A stretch of 64,000 nt of DNA from Streptomyces sp. V4I2. Its GTDB lineage: Bacteria > Actinomycetota > Actinomycetes > Streptomycetales > Streptomycetaceae. Location: assembly GCF_030817655.1 (NCBI RefSeq), contig NZ_JAUSZM010000003.1, positions 8,184,001 to 8,248,000 of the forward strand, given 5' to 3'. The position numbers and the translations under genes were made by a program. The notes beneath the pieces were generated by a model. The model ran no database searches. It was not told where the DNA came from and saw only the letters and a program-made list of their open reading frames with translations. Below are positions 40,591 to 48,264 of the stretch, in pieces; positions within the stretch are counted from its first letter, which is position 1; every line of letters starts with the position of its first letter.

Positions 40591-40633
40591 CTACCCGCAG
40601 CAGTTGACGGTCGTCCCCGGCGTCCTCATGTGA
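40551..40633. repeat. Tandem duplication of PDZ gene 3' end at convergent junction
   Basis: CTACCAGCAGTTGACGGTCG onward (40551-40590) is repeated as 40591-40633, offset 40-43 bp. The PDZ stop lies in TCACATGA of copy 1; the minus-strand metallophosphoesterase stop lies in the TCATGTGA of copy 2, its exact inverse. Confidence 0.9.
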
Positions 40634-41414
40634 CCACCCGGAAGTGACTCGTCAGCCGCCCCTCGTCGTCCAGCACATGAAAGGCCAGCCCGACCGGAGC
40701 GTCCCGGTCCGCGATCTGCTCGCCCTCCCAGGGCAGCCGCAGCGTCCAGGTCACCCCCGGCCCGACGACCAGCGGCCGCCCGGCGAACACGGTCGCGGCG
40801 GGCGTGTGCGCGTGACCGGTGATCAGCCCGGCGATCTCGGGACGGCGCTCCAGCAGCGCCGCGAGCCGGTCGGGCCGGCCCAGCCGGTAGGAGTCGGGCT
40901 GGGGGCACCTCCCACGCCCGTCAGGCAGTGGGGGAGGGTGGTGCAGCGCGACCGGCGGGTGATGAAAGGCCAGCAGCGCCGGAAGGCTCCCGTCGAGTTC
41001 GTCGAGGGTCGCCTCGATCCAGTCGTACGTCTCCTCGTCCAGGGCACCTTCGTCGCTGCCCGGGATGCTGGAGTCGCACATCAGCACGGCGCCGTCGTCG
41101 AAGACGTGCACGCTGTTGACCGGTCCGTCGGCCGCGGGGCGGTCGAGCAGGGCCTTGCGGTACGGCGCCCGGCTGTCGTGGTTGCCCGGGCAGGTCAGTA
41201 CCGGGAACGGCGCGTCACCGTCGCGCAGGCCGAGGATGCGGGCGGCCTCCTCGTACTCCGCCTCCGTGCCGTGGTCCGCGATGTCCCCGGTCACCAGCAG
41301 TGCGTCCACCCGCCCCGGCAGCCGCCACAGCCGGTCACGCACGCGCTCGGCGCGTTCGGTCGCCCGGGTGCTTCCGTCCAGATGCAGATCGCTGATGTGC
41401 GCGAGTACGAGCAC
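40626..41414 (-). CDS. Calcineurin-like metallophosphoesterase (cAMP phosphodiesterase-like)
   Basis: 262 residues with the five metallophosphoesterase motifs: DLHL in HISDLHLDG (1), GDIAD (2), GNHD (3), HHPP (4) and GHAHTPA (5). It is of the CpdA-like class III type, a dinuclear-metal enzyme in the cytoplasm; substrate may be cAMP or another phosphodiester. Start GTG 41414, with GGGAGG upstream. Between motif 4 and the next helix about 12 residues (PPLPDGRGRCPQPD) are encoded by an inserted palindromic repeat (40899-40936). Confidence 0.9.
   Translation of the reverse strand: MLVLAHISDLHLDGSTRATERAERVRDRLWRLPGRVDALLVTGDIADHGTEAEYEEAARILGLRDGDAPFPVLTCPGNHDSRAPYRKALLDRPAADGPVNSVHVFDDGAVLMCDSSIPGSDEGALDEETYDWIEATLDELDGSLPALLAFHHPPVALHHPPPLPDGRGRCPQPDSYRLGRPDRLAALLERRPEIAGLITGHAHTPAATVFAGRPLVVGPGVTWTLRLPWEGEQIADRDAPVGLAFHVLDDEGRLTSHFRVVT
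40899..40936. repeat. 38-bp palindromic element inserted in frame in metallophosphoesterase gene
   Basis: The element starts CTGGGGGCACCTCCC and ends GCAGTGGGGGAG; its minus-strand translation is a Pro/Gly/Arg insertion. I recall the CTGGGGGCACCTCCC...GGGGGAG pattern as widespread in Streptomyces genomes, both in genes and between them. Confidence 0.55.
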
Positions 41415-41438
41415 GAAAGGTGCCTCCCGTGGGTGCTT

Positions 41439-41467
41439 CTAATGGACTGTGGCGATCTAAGCATTAG
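41439..41467. promoter_or_regulatory. AT-rich divergent promoter region with inverted repeat
   Basis: CTAATG (41439-41444) and CATTAG (41462-41467) form an inverted repeat in the 193-bp region between the metallophosphoesterase and M24 genes. A further near-palindrome GTTGTGCAAC lies at 41476-41485. Unusually AT-rich for this window. Confidence 0.35.
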
Positions 41468-41607
41468 GAATAATGGTTGTGCAACGCTCGGACGTCAGGA
41501 GAAAAGGCCGTCGGCGCGTCCGAAAGACCTGACAACCGGCTCGCGCCGCCCCCGCTGTCCGGGCAGGATGCTGCCCGTAGTCCCTTCACCCGCCCCGGGA
41601 GGCCCGG

Positions 41608-42735
41608 ATGACCGGCAGTACGGCCGCGCCCTTCACCGCCGACGACTACAGGGCCCGTATGGAACGCGCGGTGCGGGCGGCCGCCGAGACCGGGCTGGCC
41701 GGGCTGCTGGTGGCACCGGGACCGGACCTGGTCTGGCTCACCGGCTACGCGCCCACCGCGACCACCGAACGGCTCACCCTGCTCGTCCTCGCCCCGGGAC
41801 AGGATCCCGTCCTCGTCGTCCCCACCCTGGAGGCCCCGGACGCCGCGAAGGCGCCCGGCGCGTCCGCCCTGACCCTGCGCGACTGGACCGACGGCAAGGA
41901 CCCCTACGCCGCCACCGCCGCCCTCCTGGACGCCTCCGGCAGCTTCGGCGTCAGCGACAACGCCTGGGCGATGCACCTCCTGGGACTGCAGAAGGCGCTG
42001 CCCGGCACCTCCTACGCCTCCCTCACCGAGGCACTGCCGATGCTGCGCGCCGTCAAGGACGCGGCGGAGCTCAAGCTGTTGGCGGCCGCGGGCGCGGCCG
42101 CGGACGCAACGTTCGAGGACATCCGGAACGTTGCCTTCGGCGGCCGCAGGGAGTCCGAGATCGCCGCGGACCTCGACCGGCTGCTGCGTGAACACGGCCA
42201 CGCACAGGTCGACTTCACGATCGTCGCCTCCGGCCCTAACGGCGCCAACCCCCACCACGACGTGGGCGACCGGGTCGTCGAGCGCGGGGACATGGTCGTC
42301 CTGGACTTCGGCGGCCTCAAGGACGGCTACGGCTCCGACACCTCCCGCACGGTCCACGTCGGCGAACCCACCGACGAGGAACGCCGGGTCCACGACCTGG
42401 TGCGCACGGCCCAGGAGGCGGGCTTCCGCGCGGTACGGCCCGGCGTCGCCTGTCAGGAGGTCGACCGGGCCGCCCGCGCGGTCATCGCCGACGCCGGGTA
42501 CGGCGAGTACTTCATCCACCGCACCGGCCACGGCATCGGCGTCACCACGCACGAGCCGCCGTACATGATCGAGGGCGAGGAGCAGCCCCTGGTGCCCGGC
42601 ATGTGCTTCTCCGTGGAACCCGGCATCTATCTGCCGGGCCGGTTCGGGGTACGCATCGAGGACATCGTCACCGTCACCGAGGACGGCGGCCGCCGCCTCA
42701 ACGACACGACCCGCGAGATGGTGATAGTGGACTGA
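41608..42735 (+). CDS. M24 family metallopeptidase (Xaa-Pro aminopeptidase-like)
   Basis: 375 residues: creatinase-like N-terminal domain (about 10-145) and a pita-bread M24 domain. The five metal ligands are visible in LDFGG (Asp), GYGSDTSRT (Asp), HRTGHGIG (His), SVEPGIY (Glu) and VRIEDIV (Glu). Cytoplasmic; expected to remove N-terminal residues before proline. Start ATG 41608 with GGGAGG. The APH-like gene follows after 61 bp. Confidence 0.93.
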   Translation: MTGSTAAPFTADDYRARMERAVRAAAETGLAGLLVAPGPDLVWLTGYAPTATTERLTLLVLAPGQDPVLVVPTLEAPDAAKAPGASALTLRDWTDGKDPYAATAALLDASGSFGVSDNAWAMHLLGLQKALPGTSYASLTEALPMLRAVKDAAELKLLAAAGAAADATFEDIRNVAFGGRRESEIAADLDRLLREHGHAQVDFTIVASGPNGANPHHDVGDRVVERGDMVVLDFGGLKDGYGSDTSRTVHVGEPTDEERRVHDLVRTAQEAGFRAVRPGVACQEVDRAARAVIADAGYGEYFIHRTGHGIGVTTHEPPYMIEGEEQPLVPGMCFSVEPGIYLPGRFGVRIEDIVTVTEDGGRRLNDTTREMVIVD

Positions 42736-42796
42736 CGCAGCAGCGACAGCACGAGCAGGAAGCCCCTACGTCCTCAGGAACGACAACGGCGCGACC

Positions 42797-43735
42797 ATGA
42801 CCCAGGCACCGACACCCACCACGGACACCGTCCGCCGGCTGGTCCGCACCCTGCTCAAGGAGGGCGCGGCCGACACCGGCGGCCCCGACGTGCGGCCCGC
42901 CGCCGAGGGCGGCGAGCCCGCCACCTGGTGGGTCGGCACGCGCCATGTGCTGCGCCTCGCCCCCGACCGCGAGGCCGCCGCCCGCCGACGCCGCGAACTG
43001 CGCCTGCGCGACCTCGTCCGCCCCCACCTGCCGGTCGCGGTGCCGACGAGCGTGGCGCACGGCGAGTGGGCGCCCGGACTGACGTACACGCTGGACACGA
43101 GGCTGCCCGGCGGCTCCGGGGAGGACCACGACGTGTCCGCCGTCGGCGAGGCCGACCTGGCCGGGCTGCTCACGGGCCTGCGCGAGGTGCCGGTCCGGCA
43201 GGCGGAGGCCCTCGGGGTGCCGCGCGCCGGACCGCGCTCCCTCGAGGCCCTGCGCCGGGAGGCCGAGCGGGCGGCCGAACGCCTCGCCAAGGCCGACGAG
43301 TTCGACCCCGCCCGCCTCCAGCAGCTCACGGCCCCGGCAGCGGTCCAGCTCGCCGCCCAGTCCGGCAGCGCGGTCCTCGTCCACCACGGCCTCACCGGCG
43401 ACCACCTCGTGGTCAGCGGCGACGGCCGGGTGCGCGGGGTCCTGGACTGGACCGACGCGGTCCTCGGCGACCCCGCCGAGGACATCGCCGGCCTCGCCCG
43501 CGCCGTCGGCTCCCCGGCCGCCGTCCGCGCCGCCACCCTCGCCGGCTACGGCGCCCGTCCCTGCCTGCGCGGCCTGTGGCTGGCCCGCTGCGACACGGTC
43601 GTCCAGCTCGCCGCGCGCCTACAGGGCCGCGACGACGCCCCTCTCCCGCTCCTCAGGACCCGGCTGCGACGCGCCTGGGAGGCGATCCTGCTGGAACGGG
43701 TGACGGAACTGCGGGACGAGGAGACGGACGAGTAG
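42797..43735 (+). CDS. Aminoglycoside phosphotransferase (APH)-like kinase
   Basis: 312 residues with an APH/choline-kinase fold. The catalytic loop region reads VLVHHGLTGDHLVVSGDGRV, a variant of HGDLxxxN lacking the canonical Asp and Asn, followed by a normal GVLDWTDAVLGDPAEDIAG metal loop. Divergence of the loop makes drug phosphorylation doubtful; small-molecule kinase or inactive roles are possible. It lies after the M24 peptidase gene on the same strand and converges on treZ. Confidence 0.84.
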   Translation: MTQAPTPTTDTVRRLVRTLLKEGAADTGGPDVRPAAEGGEPATWWVGTRHVLRLAPDREAAARRRRELRLRDLVRPHLPVAVPTSVAHGEWAPGLTYTLDTRLPGGSGEDHDVSAVGEADLAGLLTGLREVPVRQAEALGVPRAGPRSLEALRREAERAAERLAKADEFDPARLQQLTAPAAVQLAAQSGSAVLVHHGLTGDHLVVSGDGRVRGVLDWTDAVLGDPAEDIAGLARAVGSPAAVRAATLAGYGARPCLRGLWLARCDTVVQLAARLQGRDDAPLPLLRTRLRRAWEAILLERVTELRDEETDE

Positions 43736-43770
43736 CGGTACGGAGGCATCCGCCGGGCGCCGGTTCCGAC

Positions 43771-43788
43771 CAGTCCTGTCAGTCCTGC
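43771..43788. repeat. 9-bp tandem repeat at the treZ stop codon
   Basis: CAGTCCTGT and CAGTCCTGC are adjacent; the treZ stop (TCA 43779-43781) spans the junction. Confidence 0.7.
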
Positions 43789-45524
43789 AGCAGCACCACG
43801 CACGACTCCCCGGGCACGCGCAGCATCCCGTCCGGCGCCGACGCCTCGACGGGCTCCCAGGCGGCGAGCACGCGCGCGGGGCGGGAGCCGAGGGGGATCG
43901 CCGCCGGCTCCTTGGCGAGGTTCACGACCACACGGACGTCACCGCGGCGGAAGGCGAGCCACCGGCTGTCCTCGTCGTAGGCCACCTTGGTGTCGGCGAG
44001 GTCCGGATCCGTGAGGTCCGCCTGCTCGTGCCGCAGGGCGATGAGCAGGCGGTACCAGGCCAGCACGCGCGCGTGGGGCTCGCTCTCCGGCTCCGACCAG
44101 TCGAGACAGGAGCGGTCGCGGGTGGCGGGGTCCTGCGGGTCGGGGACGTCCTCCTCGGCCCAGCCGTGCGGGGCGAACTCCCGCCGCCTGCCCCGCCGTA
44201 CGGCATCGGCGAGCTCGGGGTCGGTGTGGTCGGTGAAGAACTGCCAGGGGGTGCCCGCGGCCCACTCCTCGCCCATGAACAGCATCGGTGTGAAGGGCGA
44301 GGTGAGCGTCAGCGTCGCCGCGCAGGCCAGCAGGCCGGGGGAGAGGGAGGCGGACAGGCGGTCGCCCTGGGCGCGGTTGCCCACCTGGTCGTGGGTCTGG
44401 GTGTAGCCGAGGAGCCGGTGCGCCGCGACGCGGTTGCGGTCCAGGGGGCGCCCGTGGTGTCTGTCCCGGAAGCTGGAGTACGTGCCGTCATGGAAGTAGC
44501 CGCCGGTGAGGGTCTTGGCGACCGCCGCGAGCGGGGCGCGCGCGAAGTCGGCGTAGTAGCCCTGGGACTCGCCGGTCAGCGCGGCGTGCAGGGCGTGATG
44601 GAAGTCGTCGTTCCACTGGGCGTGCAGTCCGAGGCCGCCCTCCGCGCGCGGGGTGACCAGCCGCGGGTCGTTCAGGTCCGACTCGGCGACGAGGAAGAGG
44701 GGACGGCCCTGGTCGGCGGCGAGGCCGTCCACGGCGGTCGACAGTTCCTCCAGGAAGTGGCACGCGCGCGTGTCCGCCAGCGCGTGCACCGCGTCCAGAC
44801 GCAGCCCGTCGATCCGGTAGTCGCGCAGCCACGCCAGCGCACTGCCCAGCAGATACGCCCGCACCTCGTCCGAACCGGGCGCGTCCAGGTTCACCGCGGA
44901 ACCCCAGGGCGTGTGGTGGGTGTCCGTGAAGTACGGGCCGAACGCGGGGAGGTAGTTGCCGGACGGGCCCAGGTGGTTGTGCACCACGTCCAGGACCACG
45001 CCCAGACCGAGCTCGTGCGCCCGGTCGACGAAGCGTTTCAGCGCCTCGGGGCCGCCGTACGGCTCGTGCACCGCCCACAGCGACACCCCCTCGTACCCCC
45101 AGCCGTGCCGGCCGGGGAAGGGGCACAGCGGCATCAACTCGACGTGCGTGACGCCCAGTTCCACGAGATGCCCGAGCCGCTCGGCCGCCGCGTCCAGGGT
45201 GCCCTCACGCGTGTACGTGCCCACGTGCAGCTCGTACAGCACGGCGCCCGGCAGGGGACGACCCGCCCACTCGACGCGCCACGCGTACCGCTCGTGCTCG
45301 ACGACCGCACTGAGCCCGTCCGGCCCGTCCGGCTGCCGGCGCGACCGCGGGTCGGGCAGCACGGGGCCGTCGTCCACCGCGAAGCCGTACCGTGATCCGT
45401 CCCGCGCGTCCGCCTCTCCCCACCACCAGCCCACGCGCCCCGGATCGCGCTCCAACGCGCGCGTGACGCCGTCGCACTGGAGCGTCACACGATCGGCCTG
45501 CGGTGCCCACACCTCGAACTGCAC
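43779..45524 (-). CDS. treZ: Malto-oligosyltrehalose trehalohydrolase
   Basis: 581 residues of GH13: N-terminal CBM48-like domain (FEVWAPQADRVTLQ), catalytic barrel with GVTHVELMPLCPFPG, VLDVVHNH, DGLRLDAVHAL (nucleophile Asp), FLVAESDLND (acid/base Glu) and YTQTHDQVGNRA. It releases trehalose from maltooligosyltrehalose made by TreY. Start GTG 45524 with GAAGGGGAA upstream. In most actinobacteria treX/treY/treZ are contiguous; here 4.6 kb of other genes separate treZ from treY, all three still leftward. Confidence 0.95.
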   Translation of the reverse strand: MQFEVWAPQADRVTLQCDGVTRALERDPGRVGWWWGEADARDGSRYGFAVDDGPVLPDPRSRRQPDGPDGLSAVVEHERYAWRVEWAGRPLPGAVLYELHVGTYTREGTLDAAAERLGHLVELGVTHVELMPLCPFPGRHGWGYEGVSLWAVHEPYGGPEALKRFVDRAHELGLGVVLDVVHNHLGPSGNYLPAFGPYFTDTHHTPWGSAVNLDAPGSDEVRAYLLGSALAWLRDYRIDGLRLDAVHALADTRACHFLEELSTAVDGLAADQGRPLFLVAESDLNDPRLVTPRAEGGLGLHAQWNDDFHHALHAALTGESQGYYADFARAPLAAVAKTLTGGYFHDGTYSSFRDRHHGRPLDRNRVAAHRLLGYTQTHDQVGNRAQGDRLSASLSPGLLACAATLTLTSPFTPMLFMGEEWAAGTPWQFFTDHTDPELADAVRRGRRREFAPHGWAEEDVPDPQDPATRDRSCLDWSEPESEPHARVLAWYRLLIALRHEQADLTDPDLADTKVAYDEDSRWLAFRRGDVRVVVNLAKEPAAIPLGSRPARVLAAWEPVEASAPDGMLRVPGESCVVLLQD

Positions 45525-45697
45525 GGACGGTTCCCCTTCGTCTGCTCACCGTGATGTAGCCCGTCCATCGTGCTTCAAACGCGATCAATACGCCGGTGAA
45601 TCCGCCCAATTGCGGCAGGTGTCGCCAGGTACGCGCGCGTGGCGGCCGTTTCCGCGTTTTCTGGACACCCGGCGTCCCCTGTCCGACAATCACGAAC

Positions 45698-46249
45698 GTG
45701 ACGTCGTCCTTCGAGTTCAACACGTACCCCGCGCGGCTGTCCGACGCGGAGCGCGACAAGGCGCTGCAGGTGCTCCGTGACGGCGTCGCGATGGGCCGGC
45801 TCTCGCACGACACCTTCGTGCGGCGGATGGAACTGGCGCTCCTGGCCCGCCGCTCCGACGAGCTCGCGGTGCTCACCGCCGACCTGCCCACGGAGAACCG
45901 TCTCTCGCGCCTGGTGTTCGGCACCGTCGAGGCGGTCTCCGGCTTCACCGTACGGCTGCGCAGGGCCTGGCAGGCCGAGCGGCTGCCCAAGCTGCTGCTG
46001 CCGCACCCCGGCGCCGGGCACGCCCTGCGCATCGGCCGTGACCCCGCCAACGGGCTGCGTCTGACCCACGAGACGGTGTCCCGGGTGCACGCCGAACTCA
46101 GCCGCCAGGGCGGCATGTGGGTGCTGCGCGACCTCGGCTCGACCAACGGCACGACGGTGAACGGGCGGCGGGTCATCGGCGCGGCCGTCGTCCGCGAGGG
46201 CGACCAGATCGGGTTCGGACGGATGGCCTTCCGGCTCGCGACCGACTGA
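45698..46249 (+). CDS. DUF1707 and FHA domain protein
   Basis: 183 residues: N-terminal DUF1707 (ARLSDAERDKALQVLRDGVA to LTADLP, about 10-60) and a C-terminal FHA domain (about 95-180) with LRIGRDPANGLRL, SRVHAEL and LRDLGSTNGTTVNG, the conserved phosphothreonine-binding Arg, Ser, His and Asn all present. It should read Ser/Thr kinase signals and may bind a membrane or DNA target via DUF1707. Start GTG 45698 fits the family N-terminus although no strong ribosome site is seen. A 9-bp satellite begins at its stop. Confidence 0.9.
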   Translation: MTSSFEFNTYPARLSDAERDKALQVLRDGVAMGRLSHDTFVRRMELALLARRSDELAVLTADLPTENRLSRLVFGTVEAVSGFTVRLRRAWQAERLPKLLLPHPGAGHALRIGRDPANGLRLTHETVSRVHAELSRQGGMWVLRDLGSTNGTTVNGRRVIGAAVVREGDQIGFGRMAFRLATD

Positions 46250-46319
46250 GTCCGTCGAGTCCGTCGAGTCCGTCGAGTCCGCCGAGTCCGCGGAGTCCGT
46301 CGAGTTCACTGAGTCAACG
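46248..46319. repeat. 9-bp satellite, eight units, starting at a stop codon
   Basis: Eight phased units of GAGTCCGTC (five exact or one change, the last two decayed) run from the stop of the FHA gene. The remaining gap to 46431 contains no gene. Confidence 0.9.
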
Positions 46320-46431
46320 CTTAGCTCTGGCCCATGGTTGACGCACTGCTGTGCCTCAAGTCCCTTTGCTCTTCATGGTGTTGACGTACCCGTCAAGTCG
46401 TGACTGACTGTGCGTACACCATGCACATCAG

Positions 46432-47814
46432 GTGAACCGACGGCACCACATGTGGAGGTGTGCCCTGCCGCCACTCCTCCGTTACCCGACCGTCGACGAG
46501 CTCGGCGCCCGGGCGGCTGCCCTTGTCGCCCGCCACCCCGAGGACTCCCGACTGCGCCGGGCGGGCGTCTCCCGCGCGGGTACCCCCATGTGGCTCCTCT
46601 CCGTCGGTCACGGCAGCCGCCAGGCCCTCGTCGTGGCGGGACCGCACGCCAACGAGCCCGTGGGCGGCGCCACCGTCCTCAGGCTGGCCGAGCGGGCCCT
46701 CGCCGACCCCAGCCTCACCGCGGGCGCCGACGCCACCTGGAACCTGCTGCTCTGCCTCGACCCCGACGGCCTGCGCCGCAACGAACGCTGGCTGAGCGGT
46801 CCGTACACCCTCGGCCACTACTTCCGGAACTTCTTCCGGCCCGGCTTCCTGGAACAGCCCGAATGGCTGCCCGACGGCGCGGCCGACGCGGTACTGCCCG
46901 AGACCCGGGCCCTGCTCGACCTCCAGGACGAACTGCGGCCCTTCTTCCAGTGCTCCCTGCACGGCGTGGACGTCGGCGGCGGCTTCGTCGAGCTCACCCG
47001 CGACCTGCCCGGCCTCGCGCAGCGCGTCGCGCACACCGCGGCCCGCCTCGGCATACCGCGCGAACTCGGCCCGTACGACACCCTGTACTGGCCGAATCTC
47101 GGTCCAGCCGTCTACCGAATACCCCCGCCCAGGCCGACCGACCTGGCCGCCGCGATCACCGAGGCCGCCGTCGAGTCCACCTGGTTCCACCCGCACCGGC
47201 ACGGCACGGTGACCGCTGTCGTCGAGGCGCCGATGTGGGGCGTGGCCGCCGTGGAGGACGGCACACCGCCCGCCGACGCCGCCGCGGTGCTGCGCACCGT
47301 CAGTCACACCCTGCGCCACGACGCGCACCTCCTGGAGCGGATCCTCGCCCGGATCCGGCCCCACCTCGCCGCCAACCCCGACGCGGCCCGCCTGCTCGCC
47401 CCGGTCGAGGACTATTTACTGGTCTGCCCCGGCCTCGCCGACGCGTGGGACCCCGACATCGCCGCGGGCGAGCGTCCGCTGCCGCCCCTCAGCACCGCCC
47501 ACCTGACCGCCCTGCGCATCGCCGGACGACGCCTCGCCCTGCGGACGGCGGGGCTGCTGCACCAGCTCGTGACCCGCTCCGGCACCGACCCGGCAGGCGC
47601 CCTGCCGGAGCTGGACCGGCTGGTCGACGAGTGGTGCGCCGACTACCGCGACGGCTGCGGGGCGCGCTGGATCCCGGTCGCGCGCCAGGTGGAGTACCAG
47701 TCGCGGGTCGTACTCGCCGCGTTCGAGCTCGCCGGTCGGCACGCGCCCGCCCGCTCCCGTTCGGGTGAGTCGGGGTGGGGTTCCGAGCCCGCCGTGCCGA
47801 TGCATCGGGAATGA
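46432..47814 (+). CDS. M14 zinc carboxypeptidase-like protein A, with TTA codon
   Basis: 460 residues of peptidase family M14. Zinc ligands His72 and Glu75 in GPHANEP, His177 in SLHGVD and catalytic Glu265 in VVEAPMWG are visible. No signal peptide, so cytoplasmic. Codon 329 is TTA (47416-47418, frame checked). Start GTG 46432, or ATG 46450; neither has a clear ribosome site. Its stop overlaps the ATG of the SSI gene (ATGA), so the inhibitor is translationally coupled to it. A paralogue lies opposite at 48265-49515. Substrate unknown: peptides or amidated metabolites. Confidence 0.9.
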   Translation: MNRRHHMWRCALPPLLRYPTVDELGARAAALVARHPEDSRLRRAGVSRAGTPMWLLSVGHGSRQALVVAGPHANEPVGGATVLRLAERALADPSLTAGADATWNLLLCLDPDGLRRNERWLSGPYTLGHYFRNFFRPGFLEQPEWLPDGAADAVLPETRALLDLQDELRPFFQCSLHGVDVGGGFVELTRDLPGLAQRVAHTAARLGIPRELGPYDTLYWPNLGPAVYRIPPPRPTDLAAAITEAAVESTWFHPHRHGTVTAVVEAPMWGVAAVEDGTPPADAAAVLRTVSHTLRHDAHLLERILARIRPHLAANPDAARLLAPVEDYLLVCPGLADAWDPDIAAGERPLPPLSTAHLTALRIAGRRLALRTAGLLHQLVTRSGTDPAGALPELDRLVDEWCADYRDGCGARWIPVARQVEYQSRVVLAAFELAGRHAPARSRSGESGWGSEPAVPMHRE

Positions 47815-48230
47815 CGTACACGACCACAACGACAGCGGTACGGGGCGGCCTGCTCGCGGCGGCCGCCCTCCTCCTCGCCTCCGGCGCCCCGGCGCAGGCG
47901 ACCTCCCAGGAGTCCGCCGGGGGCGACTGGCTCTTCGTCACGCTCACGACGGGCGACGCCCGCTCCAGCGGCACCCGCGGCACCCTGCTGCTGTGCGACC
48001 CGCCCCAGGGCCACCGACGCGCCGCCGAGGCCTGCGCACAACTCGAGACGGCCGGCGGCGACATCGGTGCCGTCCCGACCCGGGAGACGTACTGCCCGAT
48101 GATCTACGCGCCGGTGACCGCCCACGCGCGCGGAGAGTGGCAGGGCCGGCCCGTCGAGTACAAGGAGACCTTCTCCAACACGTGCGTCCTGGGGGCACGC
48201 ACGGGGGCGGTCTTCGCGCTGGACGGCTGA
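47811..48230 (+). CDS. Subtilisin inhibitor (SSI family) secreted protein
   Basis: 139 residues: signal peptide (about 1-31, ending SGAPAQA) and an SSI domain. Four Cys in LLLCDP, AEACAQ, TYCPMIY and SNTCVLG positions correspond to the two SSI disulfides. The reactive site reads CPMIYAPV, with Met as P1 as in SSI itself (CPMVYDPV), predicting inhibition of subtilisin-type proteases. Start ATG 47811 overlaps the M14 stop by 4 bp with no ribosome site of its own worth noting, implying translational coupling. Secreted SSI proteins in Streptomyces typically control extracellular proteases during aerial growth. Confidence 0.93.
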   Translation: MTYTTTTTAVRGGLLAAAALLLASGAPAQATSQESAGGDWLFVTLTTGDARSSGTRGTLLLCDPPQGHRRAAEACAQLETAGGDIGAVPTRETYCPMIYAPVTAHARGEWQGRPVEYKETFSNTCVLGARTGAVFALDG

Positions 48231-48264
48231 CGCCGCACGGGGCCACGGATCCCGTACGGCAGGT

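Noticed and set aside
42797..43735. Aminoglycoside resistance kinase
   Set aside because: The catalytic loop lacks the canonical Asp and Asn, so a resistance call is not justified.
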